From: Bradysia coprophila
Taxonomy: Eukaryota > Arthropoda > Insecta > Diptera > Sciaridae
Direction: 5' to 3'
DNA: 64,000 bases
Assembly (NCBI RefSeq): GCF_014529535.1
Contig: NW_023503409.1
Coordinates: forward strand, 1,674,390-1,738,389
Position 1 is the first letter of the stretch. Each line of letters starts with the position of its first letter. Below, piece after piece: positions 50,469 through 62,337 of this stretch. A program made the translations under genes and the position numbers. Below the pieces are notes generated by a model, which saw only the letters and a program-made list of their open reading frames with translations, was not told the origin of the DNA and made no database searches.

Positions 50469-51057
50469 CTTGGAGTGCGTTGCAGCGATCTATTTTTTCG
50501 TAAACCAACTTCACTGCCAGGACATTTCATGGATATTTACCAGAGTGAGGTTATTTCACATGAAAATAGAGCGCAAAGAATGAAGTACTCTACAGGCCAA
50601 CCGACCTTTCCTATATTGATAGACGACGATGAATATAAATTAACTTACAAACCACAAAAGCGAAAAACAGGGCTGTCACTGTTAAAAGTGCCTCCTATTT
50701 TAGGAATTTAAAAGGCTTGTTTAAGAAGGATTTTAGGAGTTTTTGGATTGGTGAATAAGTGAAAACGAAACTGTCATCACTGAACTAACTCACTGACACA
50801 AACATAAAATCAATGCATTTAACACAATGCAAGCAAATTAACGCAAGCGACAATAGTTATTTACGTATCTGTTGTGGAAGGTATATTTTAGGCAATTTCG
50901 CGAGTTGTAGCTCGAACGAAGTGACCTCAAGATTTCCCCAAAATGTCCAGCCTTTGACTGAAACATTATTTTTGTTATTTTCGAACAATGGTACAGAACA
51001 TACAAGATATCTGTGTTTGCTCCGTATCTTCTGGACAATACCTATCCAACAAACATT

Positions 51058-52880
51058 TTATTTTATTTTTTATTTTTATTCGTTTTACGATCAACAAACA
51101 GGCCGAAGCCCAATAACATGTCAATCAAAAATTTAGAAAAAAAAGAATATTCAAATCCGAATCACATAACAAAATTAGAAAATAGTTCAAAACCAGAAAT
51201 TCCAAAAACTAATATGTAAGATGAGATTTGACAAGCTCCTTATACACTGAAAACCTGCCATCAAAAATATCCAACTCTGAGAAGAACATGTCGTGATGCT
51301 CCTGCAGCCGATAAATAGGACAATTTCTCTGGATGTTAGTTTTGAATTTCGGCAGATAGAAGACGGCTCTTCGTCGTGTCGACTTATTCCGGTGATCAAA
51401 TGCGAGCTGATTGCGTAGATTGGAGTCGATACGGTAATGGATCAACTTGTAGAGAGCCAATTCATCATTCTCAAGTCGTCTAGATTCCAAAGAATGCATT
51501 TTGAGAACTCTAAGTCGCTGGTCGTATGATGTTCGTTCCATGTTAAACTTGAAGTACAGCATTCTGGAAAATTTTTTTTGCACACGTTCGATTTGACTGG
51601 TAGAATTGTGATAAAACGGACTCCAAACTGATGAGCAATATTCAAGTCTACTTCGGACGAGAGCGTTGTAAAGTGACATAAAACTTGATTGATTGGAGAA
51701 GTATCTTCCACATCGAAAAATGAAACCCAGAAGCTTGTACGATTTTCTTGTGATGAAGTCGACGTGTTCGTTAAATGATAATTTATCATCAATGATGACT
51801 CCCAGATCGGTTATCGAGCGAACCCGTTCAACAATTTTACCACACAGCATATATGGAAACTGAACTTTGGTTGGACTATGAGTGAAAGATAGGACAGCGC
51901 ATTTCTTATGGTTGATATACATGTGGTTTGATTCACACCACCGTTCCACTAGATCGAGGTCACTCTGCAGAAGTAGGCAGTCACTTTCGTTGACGATCGG
52001 GCGAAAAACTTTGAGGTCATCAGCAAAACCGAGGCCGGAACCAGCTGAAAGAGATGAAAGCAGGTCGTTGATGAAAATTATGAATAGAAGTGGACCCAAT
52101 ATTGATCCTTGCGGAACGCCTGAGGTTGGAAAGAATTGGTTTGAAGTAGAACGACCAATCACTACCATCTGCGAGCGATCACTTAAGTATGAAGAAAACC
52201 ATTCGACTAGGTTCATGTTGATTCCAAGTCCTTTAAGCTTGCCAATAAGACGACCATGGTCAACTTTGTCGAACGCTTTGGTGAAGTCGGTGTAGATTGA
52301 GTCAACTTGACCACCATCCACAATTTCGTTGGCCAAGAACGATACATACTCCATGAGGTTCGTTTGAGTAGATCTTTTGGAAACAAATCCGTGCTGAGAA
52401 AGGTGAATTTTATGCTTGATTTGGTCGAACAACATAGTAAACACAAGTCTTTCGAAAACTTTAGATACCGCACACAGTATACTAATTGGTCTGTAATTTG
52501 AGATGTCCGTTTTGTCACCATCCTTGAAGATCGGCGAGACGAAGCTTACTTTCCATTTAGATGGGAATTTTCTGTCAGCCAAAGATCTGTTGAACAAGAT
52601 GCTGAGCGGTAGACCTAACGACATCGATAGGTTTATAACGAACATCATGGGGATGTAGTCTGGGCTGCTGACTTTATGTACATTGAAACTCTTTAGCGCA
52701 TCTTGAACTTGACTTTCCGACAGTGTAAACTCTGGTAACGTATGCTCATCGAATGCGTGCTGAAATGGATCATAAATTGGCACATGTACGTCCATAGTCT
52801 GTAGCCACAGTAAATCACGGACAAAAAACACTCTTTTTCGACTTTTGGTGGAAGTTCACCAGCCAATAAAAGAATATTAA
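51058..52880 (-). mobile_element. 5'-truncated LINE with poly(A)-like tail
   Basis: The element reads on the minus strand. It contains the reverse transcriptase frame at 52831-51209, a 3' UTR of about 130 bp, and an A-rich tail (the T-rich run at about 51058-51085 on plus) of AATAAAA-type repeats. The endonuclease region and any first ORF are missing, as usual for 5'-truncated copies. The 5' limit is approximate and no target duplication was found. Confidence 0.8.
51209..52831 (-). CDS. Non-LTR retrotransposon reverse transcriptase (Jockey/CR1-like)
   Basis: An open frame of 540 residues shows the reverse transcriptase motifs in order: NYRPIS (112-117), TDFTKAFDKVDH (181-192), SGVPQGSILGPLLF (237-250), the catalytic FADD box (269-272), and the thumb and C-terminal region with LEYCSSVWSP. 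It would copy the element's own RNA at a genomic nick, but the endonuclease domain is absent, so this copy cannot mobilise itself unaided. The frame is free of stops over its whole length, so the insertion is fairly recent. The first 20-30 residues may not belong to the original ORF. Clade placement is a judgement from motif style. Confidence 0.88.
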   Translation of the reverse strand: MFFVRDLLWLQTMDVHVPIYDPFQHAFDEHTLPEFTLSESQVQDALKSFNVHKVSSPDYIPMMFVINLSMSLGLPLSILFNRSLADRKFPSKWKVSFVSPIFKDGDKTDISNYRPISILCAVSKVFERLVFTMLFDQIKHKIHLSQHGFVSKRSTQTNLMEYVSFLANEIVDGGQVDSIYTDFTKAFDKVDHGRLIGKLKGLGINMNLVEWFSSYLSDRSQMVVIGRSTSNQFFPTSGVPQGSILGPLLFIIFINDLLSSLSAGSGLGFADDLKVFRPIVNESDCLLLQSDLDLVERWCESNHMYINHKKCAVLSFTHSPTKVQFPYMLCGKIVERVRSITDLGVIIDDKLSFNEHVDFITRKSYKLLGFIFRCGRYFSNQSSFMSLYNALVRSRLEYCSSVWSPFYHNSTSQIERVQKKFSRMLYFKFNMERTSYDQRLRVLKMHSLESRRLENDELALYKLIHYRIDSNLRNQLAFDHRNKSTRRRAVFYLPKFKTNIQRNCPIYRLQEHHDMFFSELDIFDGRFSVYKELVKSHLTY

Positions 52881-53175
52881 AATTAAACGACTGCGGTTTT
52901 AGATTATTGGGGCCAAGGGCAATCCGGGCATGTAAACAAAGCGTCGCGAGCCTGGTCCACTTTCAAAAAAATCCCTCTTATCATTTCTCTGTCCGTTTCG
53001 TATTATTTATTTTTCGTATAGAACGCCACGACAGCCGGTACAGCCGTGGTCATTTTTCGAACGTCAGAATGACATTTTGTTTTGACATTAGCTTTCATAT
53101 TTACGCACGTGGGTCTGTCGTTAACTGAAATATTATAGTTTTACCGATCGGCGGTCTGTTTAACTTGAATAAAAA

Positions 53176-54244
53176 ATGGTATTTTTTACTTGCAATCATT
53201 GCGGAGAGTCGTTGAAAAAACCGTCCGTTGAAAAGCATTATCAGTGGAAGAGTTGTCGAGGTAAATTCAACGTAATATTTAACTTGTTGAACTTATTCAT
53301 TATCTCGAACATACATTACAGGAGCTGTCCCATTTCTAACATGTGTAGACTGTTTGAAGGATTTCAAGGGTGATGAGTTTAAGGAGCACACCAAGTGCAT
53401 TACAGAGGAGGAAAAATATTCCGCAAAAGGATTTGTTGCTAAGCCGAATAAGAATAAGGGCGAAAAAAAGCAAGAAAGTTGGACCGAAACACTCCAAAGT
53501 TTGTTGACTAAGCCTGGTGTTGATCCACAGGTCAGATATATTGTTGAAAAAATAGCTGCACAGACTAACGTTCCACGAAAGAAACCGAAATTCATCAATT
53601 TTGTCAAGAACAGCTTGAAAATTTCAATGGATAATGCTAATAAAGTATGGAACGTGGTCGAGGAAGCATTGGAAGAATTCAAGCAAATCGCTGAAGCAAA
53701 TAAACAGAAAAAAGAATTGGAAAAGAAGGCGCCAGAGAATGGTAACGCTGAGTCAGTGCCTTTGATTCCAGAAAACGGACAGGACAAGAAGAAGAAAAAG
53801 AAAAAGGAGTCAAAAATGGAAACGGATGATACGAATGGAACTGACGTTCAGAATGGAAAATCTCGAAAACGAGCAAGGGAGACTAGCACTGCTGACGATG
53901 GTAGTGTTAAGAAGAAGAAGAAGAAAAACAAGTCCAACGGAGCGATTGACAGCGAAATAGGCGATGAATCGCTAACAACCAACGGAAATCATGAAAATGA
54001 GCAAGGACAAGATTCGACGATGGTCGATGATGCTAAATTCAATTGGCAATCCAATATCGTAACCATTTTGTCGAAAAAGAAGGCACCAATGGCAATTGAT
54101 AAGCTGAAAAGTAAAGTCGTAAAGAAATATGCGACGCACACGTCAAACGCAGTGACTGCTAGTGTCGAGAAGAAATTTCTTAAGAAATTGAAAGCCACTC
54201 CGAATGTAACAATTACAAATGAGTTTGTAAAATTGGAAGAATAA
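53176..54244 (+). CDS. LYAR: LYAR-type C2HC zinc-finger nucleolar protein
   Basis: Two exons join in frame: 53176-53260 and 53322-54244, giving 335 residues. The N-terminus MVFFTCNHCGESLKKPSVEK carries the first LYAR finger (C6, C9, H21, C27). The second finger (C36, C39, H51, C54) ends in the typical HTKCITEE. A middle helical domain and two Lys runs (near residues 190 and 230) follow, as in nucleolar proteins. A C-terminal domain from about residue 275 (FNWQSNIVTILSKKKAPMAI onward) matches the LYAR C-terminal region. LYAR proteins act in ribosome biogenesis and regulation of growth genes. The AATAAA at 54240-54245 overlaps the stop codon TAA (54242-54244). The gene is convergent with Nup188. 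Confidence 0.92.
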
Positions 54245-54496
54245 AGTTTTATCGAGGTAGTCTAATGCGCTGGTTTCATATATTTGTTGAGTTGAGTTGT
54301 AACATAGTTCCCAATTCGAATCGAGTTTGAATTTAGTAAAAAGTGATTTTACTTACCAGACGAAATCTCTATATATGGTGTATCTTTGACCATGTCATGC
54401 TTTCTTGAAATGTAAGGCCCATCGTTCAAAATTATCAATTATTTATTTCACAAATAGGCAGTTGACACATCCAAGTCTCCTAACTACTTCCATAGT

Positions 54497-57400
54497 CTAT
54501 TCACTTTGGCAGATTAACGTAAAAATGTTCGACAGAAAATGAACGTAATCCTCTTCGACGATTTTAACAATCGAAAGTCCGTTGAAAACATTTTGGTCAA
54601 CAGTGTAAGTGGTGTTGATATCCTGATCCATCGCAGTTGATATGGTCGCTATAGTCACCTTGGGTTTCGGACCGATTGGCGTACTTTCTGCTAGAAATCC
54701 TGAACTCCGACCGGGGATCAAGTTTTCTTTCCGATTGAAAAACAAATCCGCACCCGCTCCACCCAAATTTCCTTTTTTGGCAGGAACTGCACTCCCAACC
54801 AAATTAACTGGATCGGCAGAAGAAACCGCAGAAAACATCTTCAAGCCATACTTTTTACGATGCAGTGGAGTCTTGTTCAAATCTAGGCGCAGAGTTTTCT
54901 TCACCCAATCGTGGAAGATGTGCAGCTCGGTAGATAGCTCCCGTTTAATCAGTTGCTTATTTCGGTTCGATAAGTGGATGTCCTTCAATGCTAACAGACT
55001 TTGCGATGCCAGCAGCGTCAGTACGTATTCCAAAGCAGTAAAACATATTTTTTCGTCCAAATTTGAAAGTATCTCGGATGGCAGTGCAGTTGTTGTAGAC
55101 ATAGTCAACGATGTGGACTTGTTAAATGTAACACGATCGGTTCTATCCATTAATGGTAAACTGCTAGATTGTAAATAGTCGGTCGTTTCTTCGGGATTGA
55201 TTTGACTGATGTCGTTCAACGGTTCCTCGTGGAACGCGAATGATTGCTGGAATAATGTGATACTGTTACTTGATGCTGCGGTACAAATTTGTGTTAGTCC
55301 TTACCAACGACAAAGCTCTGGTTAATAAGCAAGCAACGCTTAGAATCGTTCCGATCGATAGTTGAAGATCGTTGGAGTCGTTGTTCAATTTTGGTGCATT
55401 AAACTGGATCTCTAATAGCGGTTTCCATCGTGAAACCAAGAACTCAGAGTCTGTTAAAAGATTCAGCAGCTTTGGACTGAAGACGAGCAAACATTTACTA
55501 CCAATGACGATTAGTTCGATGAGACTGTAAAAGGGATGGTTTAGTTATAGGCTTGACCAGCTACAGTTGCCAGTTGCATCCTTACTTGTTCATCGTTCCG
55601 ATAAGTTCATCTGAGGGTGTCAGATTTTCCATAAAGGACATGTGTTCCAATTTGGTTTCCTTGTCCATCATTTGTTTCAAAATTTTCGGACGGTGAAGTA
55701 GGAAAACTGATCGATCGATGACCATTTGTACGCAACGCTATTAACGAAAAATAACTTGACGTGTGAACAGATATCATCACCATAAGTCATAGCCCAAGTA
55801 ACTTACCATTAAATTCGTCATGCTCGTCGAGTGCTCTAAATTCCAATCTCTCTGAAAATTCAACAGTTCGCACACCAATTCCAATGTCGTTTTTATCAAA
55901 GTCATTGCTTGATTGTCCAGTGCCTGTTTCGTTATTTTCAAAATTGATTCAATCAGAAACTCTTCATGTACGCTGACAAACAGCAGTGCATCGTTGCGAA
56001 ACCGTTGACCATGTTTCCGCAGCATTGTTAACACAAACTCAACGCCTCGAGTGTATATTGGCCACCAATCAGCCGCATTCCATTGCCCGTCAATCGGTCC
56101 ATTGGAACGGAAGTGTCGCAACTCCTCTGGCGGTATCAATTTCAACCACAAACTATGCGCAATTTCACAATGCAGTAGCTGGTGTGAGCAGCTCGATTCG
56201 GCGAATATTGTTAGGAAATCTAACATTTCGATGACAATTCGACGTAAAGGATACAAATGCAATGTGAGGTTCAAGCAGCTGAACATTCGGTAGAACAATT
56301 TACTTGCGATCAAATGCCTTGTAATTTCCTTCATCTCATCTTGCACAAAATTCATCGTAATTTTCTTCAGCAAATTGATGGCCAGAATAAATGACAAATT
56401 CGATTTATTCGGTTGCGTTGTACCCTTCTTGTTCTTGTAGATTTCAATTTCAGTCTGTGTAATTTCGAAGCAAATTATGTCCGTTATGGACCGAATGAAA
56501 CCGGATATTTTTTCACCGAACCGGTTTTCTGGAAGAATGTCAATCGTTTTGAACGCCAGTGCTAGTATTGACTCTTTAGCCCGACTGTGTATATCACCGT
56601 ACGACACAGCGACGTTATTGATTAGTGTAATCATTTTATCCAGTTTTTGTTCACTGTGCCGATGGATGTCGTCCATGCTTAATATGACCAACAGGTAAAC
56701 CTCCGACAAAATGATGAAAGGTCGAAAATCTTCAGTACAATTCGATCGTTCCACCAATACATCGATGCATTTGTTGGTGAAATTAACCTTTCCCTGTTCC
56801 GTCAGCAATTTGACATGTTGTTCCTTCCTCACAAGCATTACCAACAAATCTTTAAACGATTGCAACCGACACAGCCATTCTGGTGTTTCATCGATGAGAA
56901 CATCCTCGATAGTATCATCCGGTAATGTTAGCACATGTTCAATCCATTTATTAAACACATCCGCCTTCAAGAACGTCTCAAAAGCTTTGTGCAAATTGTC
57001 ATTCAATTTGAAGTTGGCCGAGCAACGAAAGAGCTCGATACCGAGAATGTTGAAAATTTGAGAGTACGCCTTCGTGTCTGGATCAATTTGTCCGTGTAGT
57101 GGACTAGTTATTGCTGGCCAAAAATTTGGCTTTGTTGTGAGGTTCTGCACCAGAGACTGCATATTATTCTTCCAGATTGCATGGAACAATGACATAATGC
57201 CGCTTAGTTGCTTGTTAGCTATGGTATCCGAATTCTCCGAGATCGTCTCCAAATACTGTGACATGTAAATCAAGATTCCTTCGGCCATATTCTTGGGTCG
57301 GGGCAAGAAACGTGACTCCATTCCGTAGTCAATTTTGAAGAAAACTTCCGTCAAACCTGGCTGCTTGTTTATGCAAGCCTCTACAAACTCAATTATGTTC

Positions 57401-60400
57401 ACTTTCAGTTCGTCGCTTTCCATTTCGTCTTGAAGTCGTTGTAGGAACATCAAACGAATCTGATCTGGTTCCATGTCTAGACAGGCCAACATGGACATTT
57501 GAAATTCGATAGCGAATCGTCGTAGCAATCGACAGGCGAGTAGTGGTAGATTGTGGTTGAAAATGTTGCCCATGTAGCTCGTCACGACGCGAATAATGCG
57601 GAGATTGTCTAATTTTTTCGGCTGAGTGTAAATTATAGATTCTAGAGGCGACAGTTGACGGTCGTCTTTAAACACTTTGTATCGTAGTCGCAACACTTGC
57701 ATCAGAATTGTCATCGACCGTTGAACTAGAACGTTTATTCCTGACTGAGAAGCCGTAATCCAATTTGGATCGTTCATCATGATTGACTGTAATGTGTCAT
57801 TTCCGAGTGCGACAAATCTGTAAAATGAAAATGATTTTAAGATGTTGCAGGTCACAAAACTTAGTCGGTATTACCGCAACAGAATGAGGCTATTGTTGTT
57901 CAGAAGACTGAATACACAAATGTTCCTCAATAATGACTGCTCGGCACTGGATTGAAGAATTTCGAAAAAGTACTGCATCACAATGGTGTAGATCTGTTGT
58001 CGATCGGCCTCTTTATCGAATCGCCACATTTCAACATGCGGGAAAATTTCTCTGAGCATGAAAATAAGATTTGGTATTTCCACTGCCATGACATTGTTGA
58101 GTTTTAGCTGAAACAGAATATCCGATTTATGCGAGTCCGGTCCAGCACTTCCGCCTTCATGTACTTACATTCGAATATCTTTTCACGAAATTCAAATACG
58201 ACAACAGGAAATCATATTTGCCGCTATTTTTCTCAAAATTCACCAAGTAATGTCCAACCAATCCGCTCTCGAATGACACCCCATTGCTGTATGCTTGATA
58301 ATCCAGGCTGTCGTTCGTGACATACGGCAAAATGTTTAAATTCACAACACGAACATGTATTTCGTTCGGGAATAATGGTGTCAGTGCCGAACAAACTTCT
58401 ATGCAACCAGCCAGTAGTTTAATTGGCGGCTCTTGAGCATTTTTGAATTTGATCAATATGTCGAACACCATTTCGATCGGATGCACCATTTCGCTGTTAA
58501 TTCCGCTGGTGTCTTCAACACTTTGAACTGCCAGCGCTAGAAATTTTAAGCCACATTCGACGTTAGTTCGACACGACGAGTCGACTTCGGTGTACCGTAG
58601 CGTACTGGCCAAAAAATTGTTTATTTCGTTGTGTAGAGCGACAAAGTAGTTCAGTTTGATTTTGAAATGGACGATTGTCTGATTATTACGTTCGGTGATC
58701 AGTACGGCCGTGCCAGATGGTATGGTGAAATCAATTTTCGGGAACGGTGAATAGTTCTCAAGCAAAATAAATTCGTCTTCGACGGAGGACGACGGTTTCA
58801 GTTGGATTTTATCAGAATCGTAAACCTCGGCATAAATTGGTAGATTTTCAAGTTGCTGACGACTCTGAGAATTTAATGTCGAATCAATAAAATGCCGACA
58901 AATGAAAAAAACATTTTCTTCAACTTACGAATGTGTAGTGCTCAGGATCACTATGCGCTAATGACTCCGCTATCATTGATAATGAAATAAAATCCACGGG
59001 AAAATTATTGCAGGCAGTGTTGTACAAGGACACGCATCCGTCTTTATCGTAGAAAAATTCGTAAACTGATTTAGTGAAAACAATGCAAATATTACAAAAA
59101 CTCACCATCCCGACCAATGAAATCGTTTGCGATAGTGTACGTTCTCAGTAATTCGCTGAGTAGCTGGTAAATGTTCTTATGCCGAGCCACAGAACCGTCA
59201 CCATCGAACAGATCACACAATTCATTCAAAATGTTGTAAATAGTTTTGCGAACAATGCGACCAATGACACTGTATCGATCTCCATACATGGGATGGCGTA
59301 TCATTACACACAAATAGTTAAAAACCCCTAAGTGCACCGCTCGTGTACCAAACTGTTGATATTTCAAAATATTATCGTCGTCTTCCTGGATTTTCGGCAA
59401 TGTCATGCACATAATCATCCATGACAAAAGAATGGGTCCGTGTTCTGGATTTTGATACAAAGACACAATTTGATCGTCCAGCAGTTTGACGATTTCGTCG
59501 ATCCATGATGATTGGTCGACTAGCCTGTAAATGGTAATGAAAATTCATTCTGTTTCACCAGTACCACTATTGGTCGATCTGTGGTACTAACCGTCGCACG
59601 TCCACACACTTCATGAAAACTGCCAGTTCACTGTAAACAATTTTCGTTATCATGGCATCATTCAGTCCGCATTGTTGACGGCCAAATGAATGCATTTTGA
59701 AGAGATCGATAAGTCGTTTAAACTCTTCCGTTAGAATGCCGTCAGCCTCAATCGTCAGAAGAATAATTTGTAAAACTTCAATTATTTCCCGGCCATTTTG
59801 TTCACTAAACAATCCGGTACTATGTGCCGGAGTCAAGTATTTTCCACCGATGCTGTCCTCGCCTTTTATCAAATAGTCCAACTGATCGATATACGATTTA
59901 CGGATCGCTGACACTTTTACTTCTTTAGCAATTACATTGTACTCCTTTGAATACGGATGTCCGGTCGATTTATGATACTCGAGAATATGTCGAACAATCC
60001 GTAACATGACCAGCCGTTCCATGGCATAATACCTCCAAATATCGTTCATCAAATTTTTCATATTTGCTTCCGTTGCGTGATAGCTCAATAGTGAATTTGG
60101 AGAACCTTGGAATTCGTTAAGCAAATATGAGCACAGTAAATTCCACGTTTTCGTTTCGCCCAAGTTGAAGTGATGTTGAAGATTGTCCAGAATTGGTTGC
60201 AATTTTTCCTTGTGCTTTCGATCAACATCATTTTTGTTTTTACTTGATGAACGTTGCTCTTTGACACCGTCGACCAATTCCTTTGACACCTCCCGCAACT
60301 TTTCCAAGACGATTTCTTTCGGGGTGTTTAAATTGTTGCCAGAAATCAGCTGCCACAATTTTTTCCACTGGCTGTTTAGGAAATTGCGAAATATTATCGT

Positions 60401-60452
60401 TGCTCGTAATAATGGACGTTAGTTCTGATACTTACGTCCCCGAGTCGGCCAT
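54497..60452 (-). CDS. Nup188: Nucleoporin Nup188, inner ring of the nuclear pore
   Basis: Ten exons join in frame: 60452-60436, 60371-59592, 59524-59106, 59065-58929, 58864-58169, 58107-57875, 57817-55807, 55737-55586, 55524-55305 and 55246-54497, giving 1,804 residues (human about 1,750). It is an all-helical superhelix. Segments line up with vertebrate Nup188: the N-terminal KKLWQLISG, VYEFFYDK, and LACRLLRRFAIEFQMSMLAC followed by a run ending in QPGLTEVF, which matches a conserved QPGL block. Nup188 is a scaffold of the inner pore ring, pairing with Nup93, and affects pore permeability and inner-membrane protein import. Introns are 38-77 nt. The 17-nt first coding exon is inferred from its GTAAGT donor and the good acceptor at 60372; the branch-like CTAAC in that intron supports it. 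An AATAAA (minus) is at 54447-54442. No damage seen. Confidence 0.93.
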
Positions 60453-61330
60453 AATTCACTATTTCGTAACTTAAATAACTGAAAAATTATTTGTTATGAA
60501 TTTTAACCGGGAAAGTCTAAACATTTGATTATGTCAAAGCGTGTGTATTCGGCGGCTTGACATCTTTGACATTCTTTTTAAAAGAATGAAATTTGCTGAG
60601 CCAAAGCCGCTACGTAAAATTTTGAAAAAAAGAGCGGCGTTTTCAAAAAGTCCTATAATTTTAAGATACTTTGTTGTCAATTATGTCCTTTTAAGATATT
60701 TTGTTGTTAATTATACCTTTATATATTTATCTATGAAAGATTGACGCTCACTAATATTCGGGCTATATGAAGTAACACATATTTTTATTAATTTTTCATA
60801 TAGTCCGACTGGTATACACGACCATTTACAGATTTAATTAAATATTAAAGTTGCATCATAATTCACGCCGTAAGTGTGCCTAAAATTGGAATTTTAAGTG
60901 AACGATTCGATGAAAAAGTGAACCGAAAAATAAATTTCAACGCACTTTCCATTTTGACCGCACTTACGGCTTGAATTACAAGTATAGAACCTCTAGATGA
61001 CATTATTCACTGATTATTACCCAAATTTTTGGTCGACACATTCTTTAAATCATTTTCTTATCACGATGCCTCACTTTTGTGCAAATGTAAGATAATGTAG
61101 AAGACAACATGATCTCCACCATAAGGACAGAATGATTTTTTTATGTAGATTAATCAGGTTTTGGCCACATAAAAATTGATTTGAACTAATGTCTCGACCA
61201 AAACTATGTCACTAAGTTTTATGGGGTCTTTACAACTTTTGTAGAAACCAGGAGCTTAATATTATAACATAGTGTTATTAATGATAAAATCAGCAATGTT
61301 GAAAAAGACACTCATCGTCCGATGACTGGT
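60453..61330. other. Upstream region of Nup188 with minor repeats
   Basis: A tandem pair of about 30 bp (AAGATACTTTGTTGTCAATT and a near copy) lies at about 60663-60720. A small inverted pair ATTCACGCCGTAAGTG / CACTTACGGCTTGAAT at about 60861-60976 looks like a MITE of some 115 bp. No coding exon was recognised. Confidence 0.5.
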
Positions 61331-61334
61331 TTAA

Positions 61335-61720
61335 GAGGGCAGACTAGGTGTGAAGTAGGCTATATATTGAAAAATTGGTTTTGAAATTAATGTAGACCAT
61401 TTAATGAAAATCTGTTCCAGCAATTAGATTAGCAATATATTTATCTATCTCTAAAAAATGAAAAACGATTTACAATAAGCATCAGTTGGAAGAAAACCGA
61501 TTTCCAAAAAAATATTGCATAGCCTAACTTTAAGCGACGTTCATATTTTGGAAATCGGTTTTCTTCCAACTGTTGCTTATTGTAAATCGTTTTTCATTTT
61601 TTAGAGATAGATAAACATATTGCTCATCTAATTGCTGGAACAGATTTTCATTAAATGGTCTACATTAATTTCAAAACCAATTTTTCAATATATAGCCTAC
61701 TTCACACCTAGTCTGCCCTC
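61335..61720. mobile_element. TTAA-flanked foldback element 1
   Basis: It is bounded by TTAA at 61331-61334 and 61721-61724. Nearly the whole element is a palindrome: the left arm from GAGGGCAGACTAGGTGTGAAG to about 61510 is matched by the right arm from about 61540 to CACACCTAGTCTGCCCTC. The arms are about 170 bp with few differences, around a short TTGCATAGCCTAACTT loop. TTAA targets fit piggyBac- or Kolobok-type elements. There is no coding frame. Confidence 0.85.
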
Positions 61721-61724
61721 TTAA

Positions 61725-62107
61725 GAGGCACCGGTACTTTGCCGAAAAGCATACAGTAGGGCGATTTTTAATTTTTCTTTCCACCAGAATCCTTTTTCAA
61801 AAAATGTACGACCGCAATTCCGATTACGAATGTGTTAGCTTTCAACAGAAAATAGATTTGGTTGCAGCAATTTGTCCAGCTCTGAGAACAATGAACAGTT
61901 TATGAAAGTTTCGTTAAACTGCTCACTTTTCTCAGAGCTGGTGAAACGACTACAACTAAAACTGACTTTTATTTAAAGCTAAAAGATTCGTGGTTGGAAT
62001 TGCGGTCGTACATTTTTCAAAAAGAAATCTGATGAAAAGATATTAACAAAAATTAAATACGAAACACGCAAATGTAGGCTACAATTTTAGCTAAGTGCCG
62101 GTGCCTC
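61725..62107. mobile_element. TTAA-flanked foldback element 2
   Basis: It is bounded by TTAA at 61721-61724 (shared with element 1) and 62108-62111. The ends are GAGGCACCGGTACTT and the complement of GAGGCACCGGCACTT. Internal pairs (TGTACGACCGCAATTCC with GGAATTGCGGTCGTACA, and GCTCTGAGAA with TTCTCAGAGC) make it a second foldback. Its ends share GAGG with element 1 but otherwise differ. Confidence 0.85.
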
Positions 62108-62337
62108 TTAAACACCCTATCTTCTAAAATGTCTAAAATATCTTCCTTGGTTTGGAGCATTTCGCTATAAAGGACTATTAGAGTACACCTGCTGGAGCTC
62201 CCTCTCAATCAGAGACTATAGATCTTCAATGCCGTGTGAAATGCCATCCACGTCAAGAAATGCCGTGTGAAATGCATCCACGTCACAAAAATCTCATACA
62301 AATAAATAAATGAAGATATAAAAAAAAGTATTAGCTT

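Larger units (their letters stand above)
47374..51057. other. Intergenic region with small repeats
   Basis: This lies between the monooxygenase 5' end and the 3' end of the LINE. Apart from a family B MITE, a 25-bp-stem hairpin and a small inverted-repeat element, listed separately, nothing is recognisable. A 78-residue frame at 50475-50711 (plus) has no known domain. Confidence 0.5.

Noticed and set aside
50475-50711. 78-residue plus-strand frame
   Set aside because: It looks mildly coding but has no known domain, no splice partner and begins just outside a small inverted-repeat element.
59041-59117. Acceptor at GATAAAG before ACGGATGC as the start of Nup188 exon 4
   Set aside because: The upstream acceptor AAATCAG also keeps frame and restores VYEFFYDK, which matches the conserved vertebrate segment, so it was preferred.
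53176-60452. An operon-like or functional link between LYAR and Nup188
   Set aside because: They are convergent, not co-directional; proximity alone does not support a functional link.
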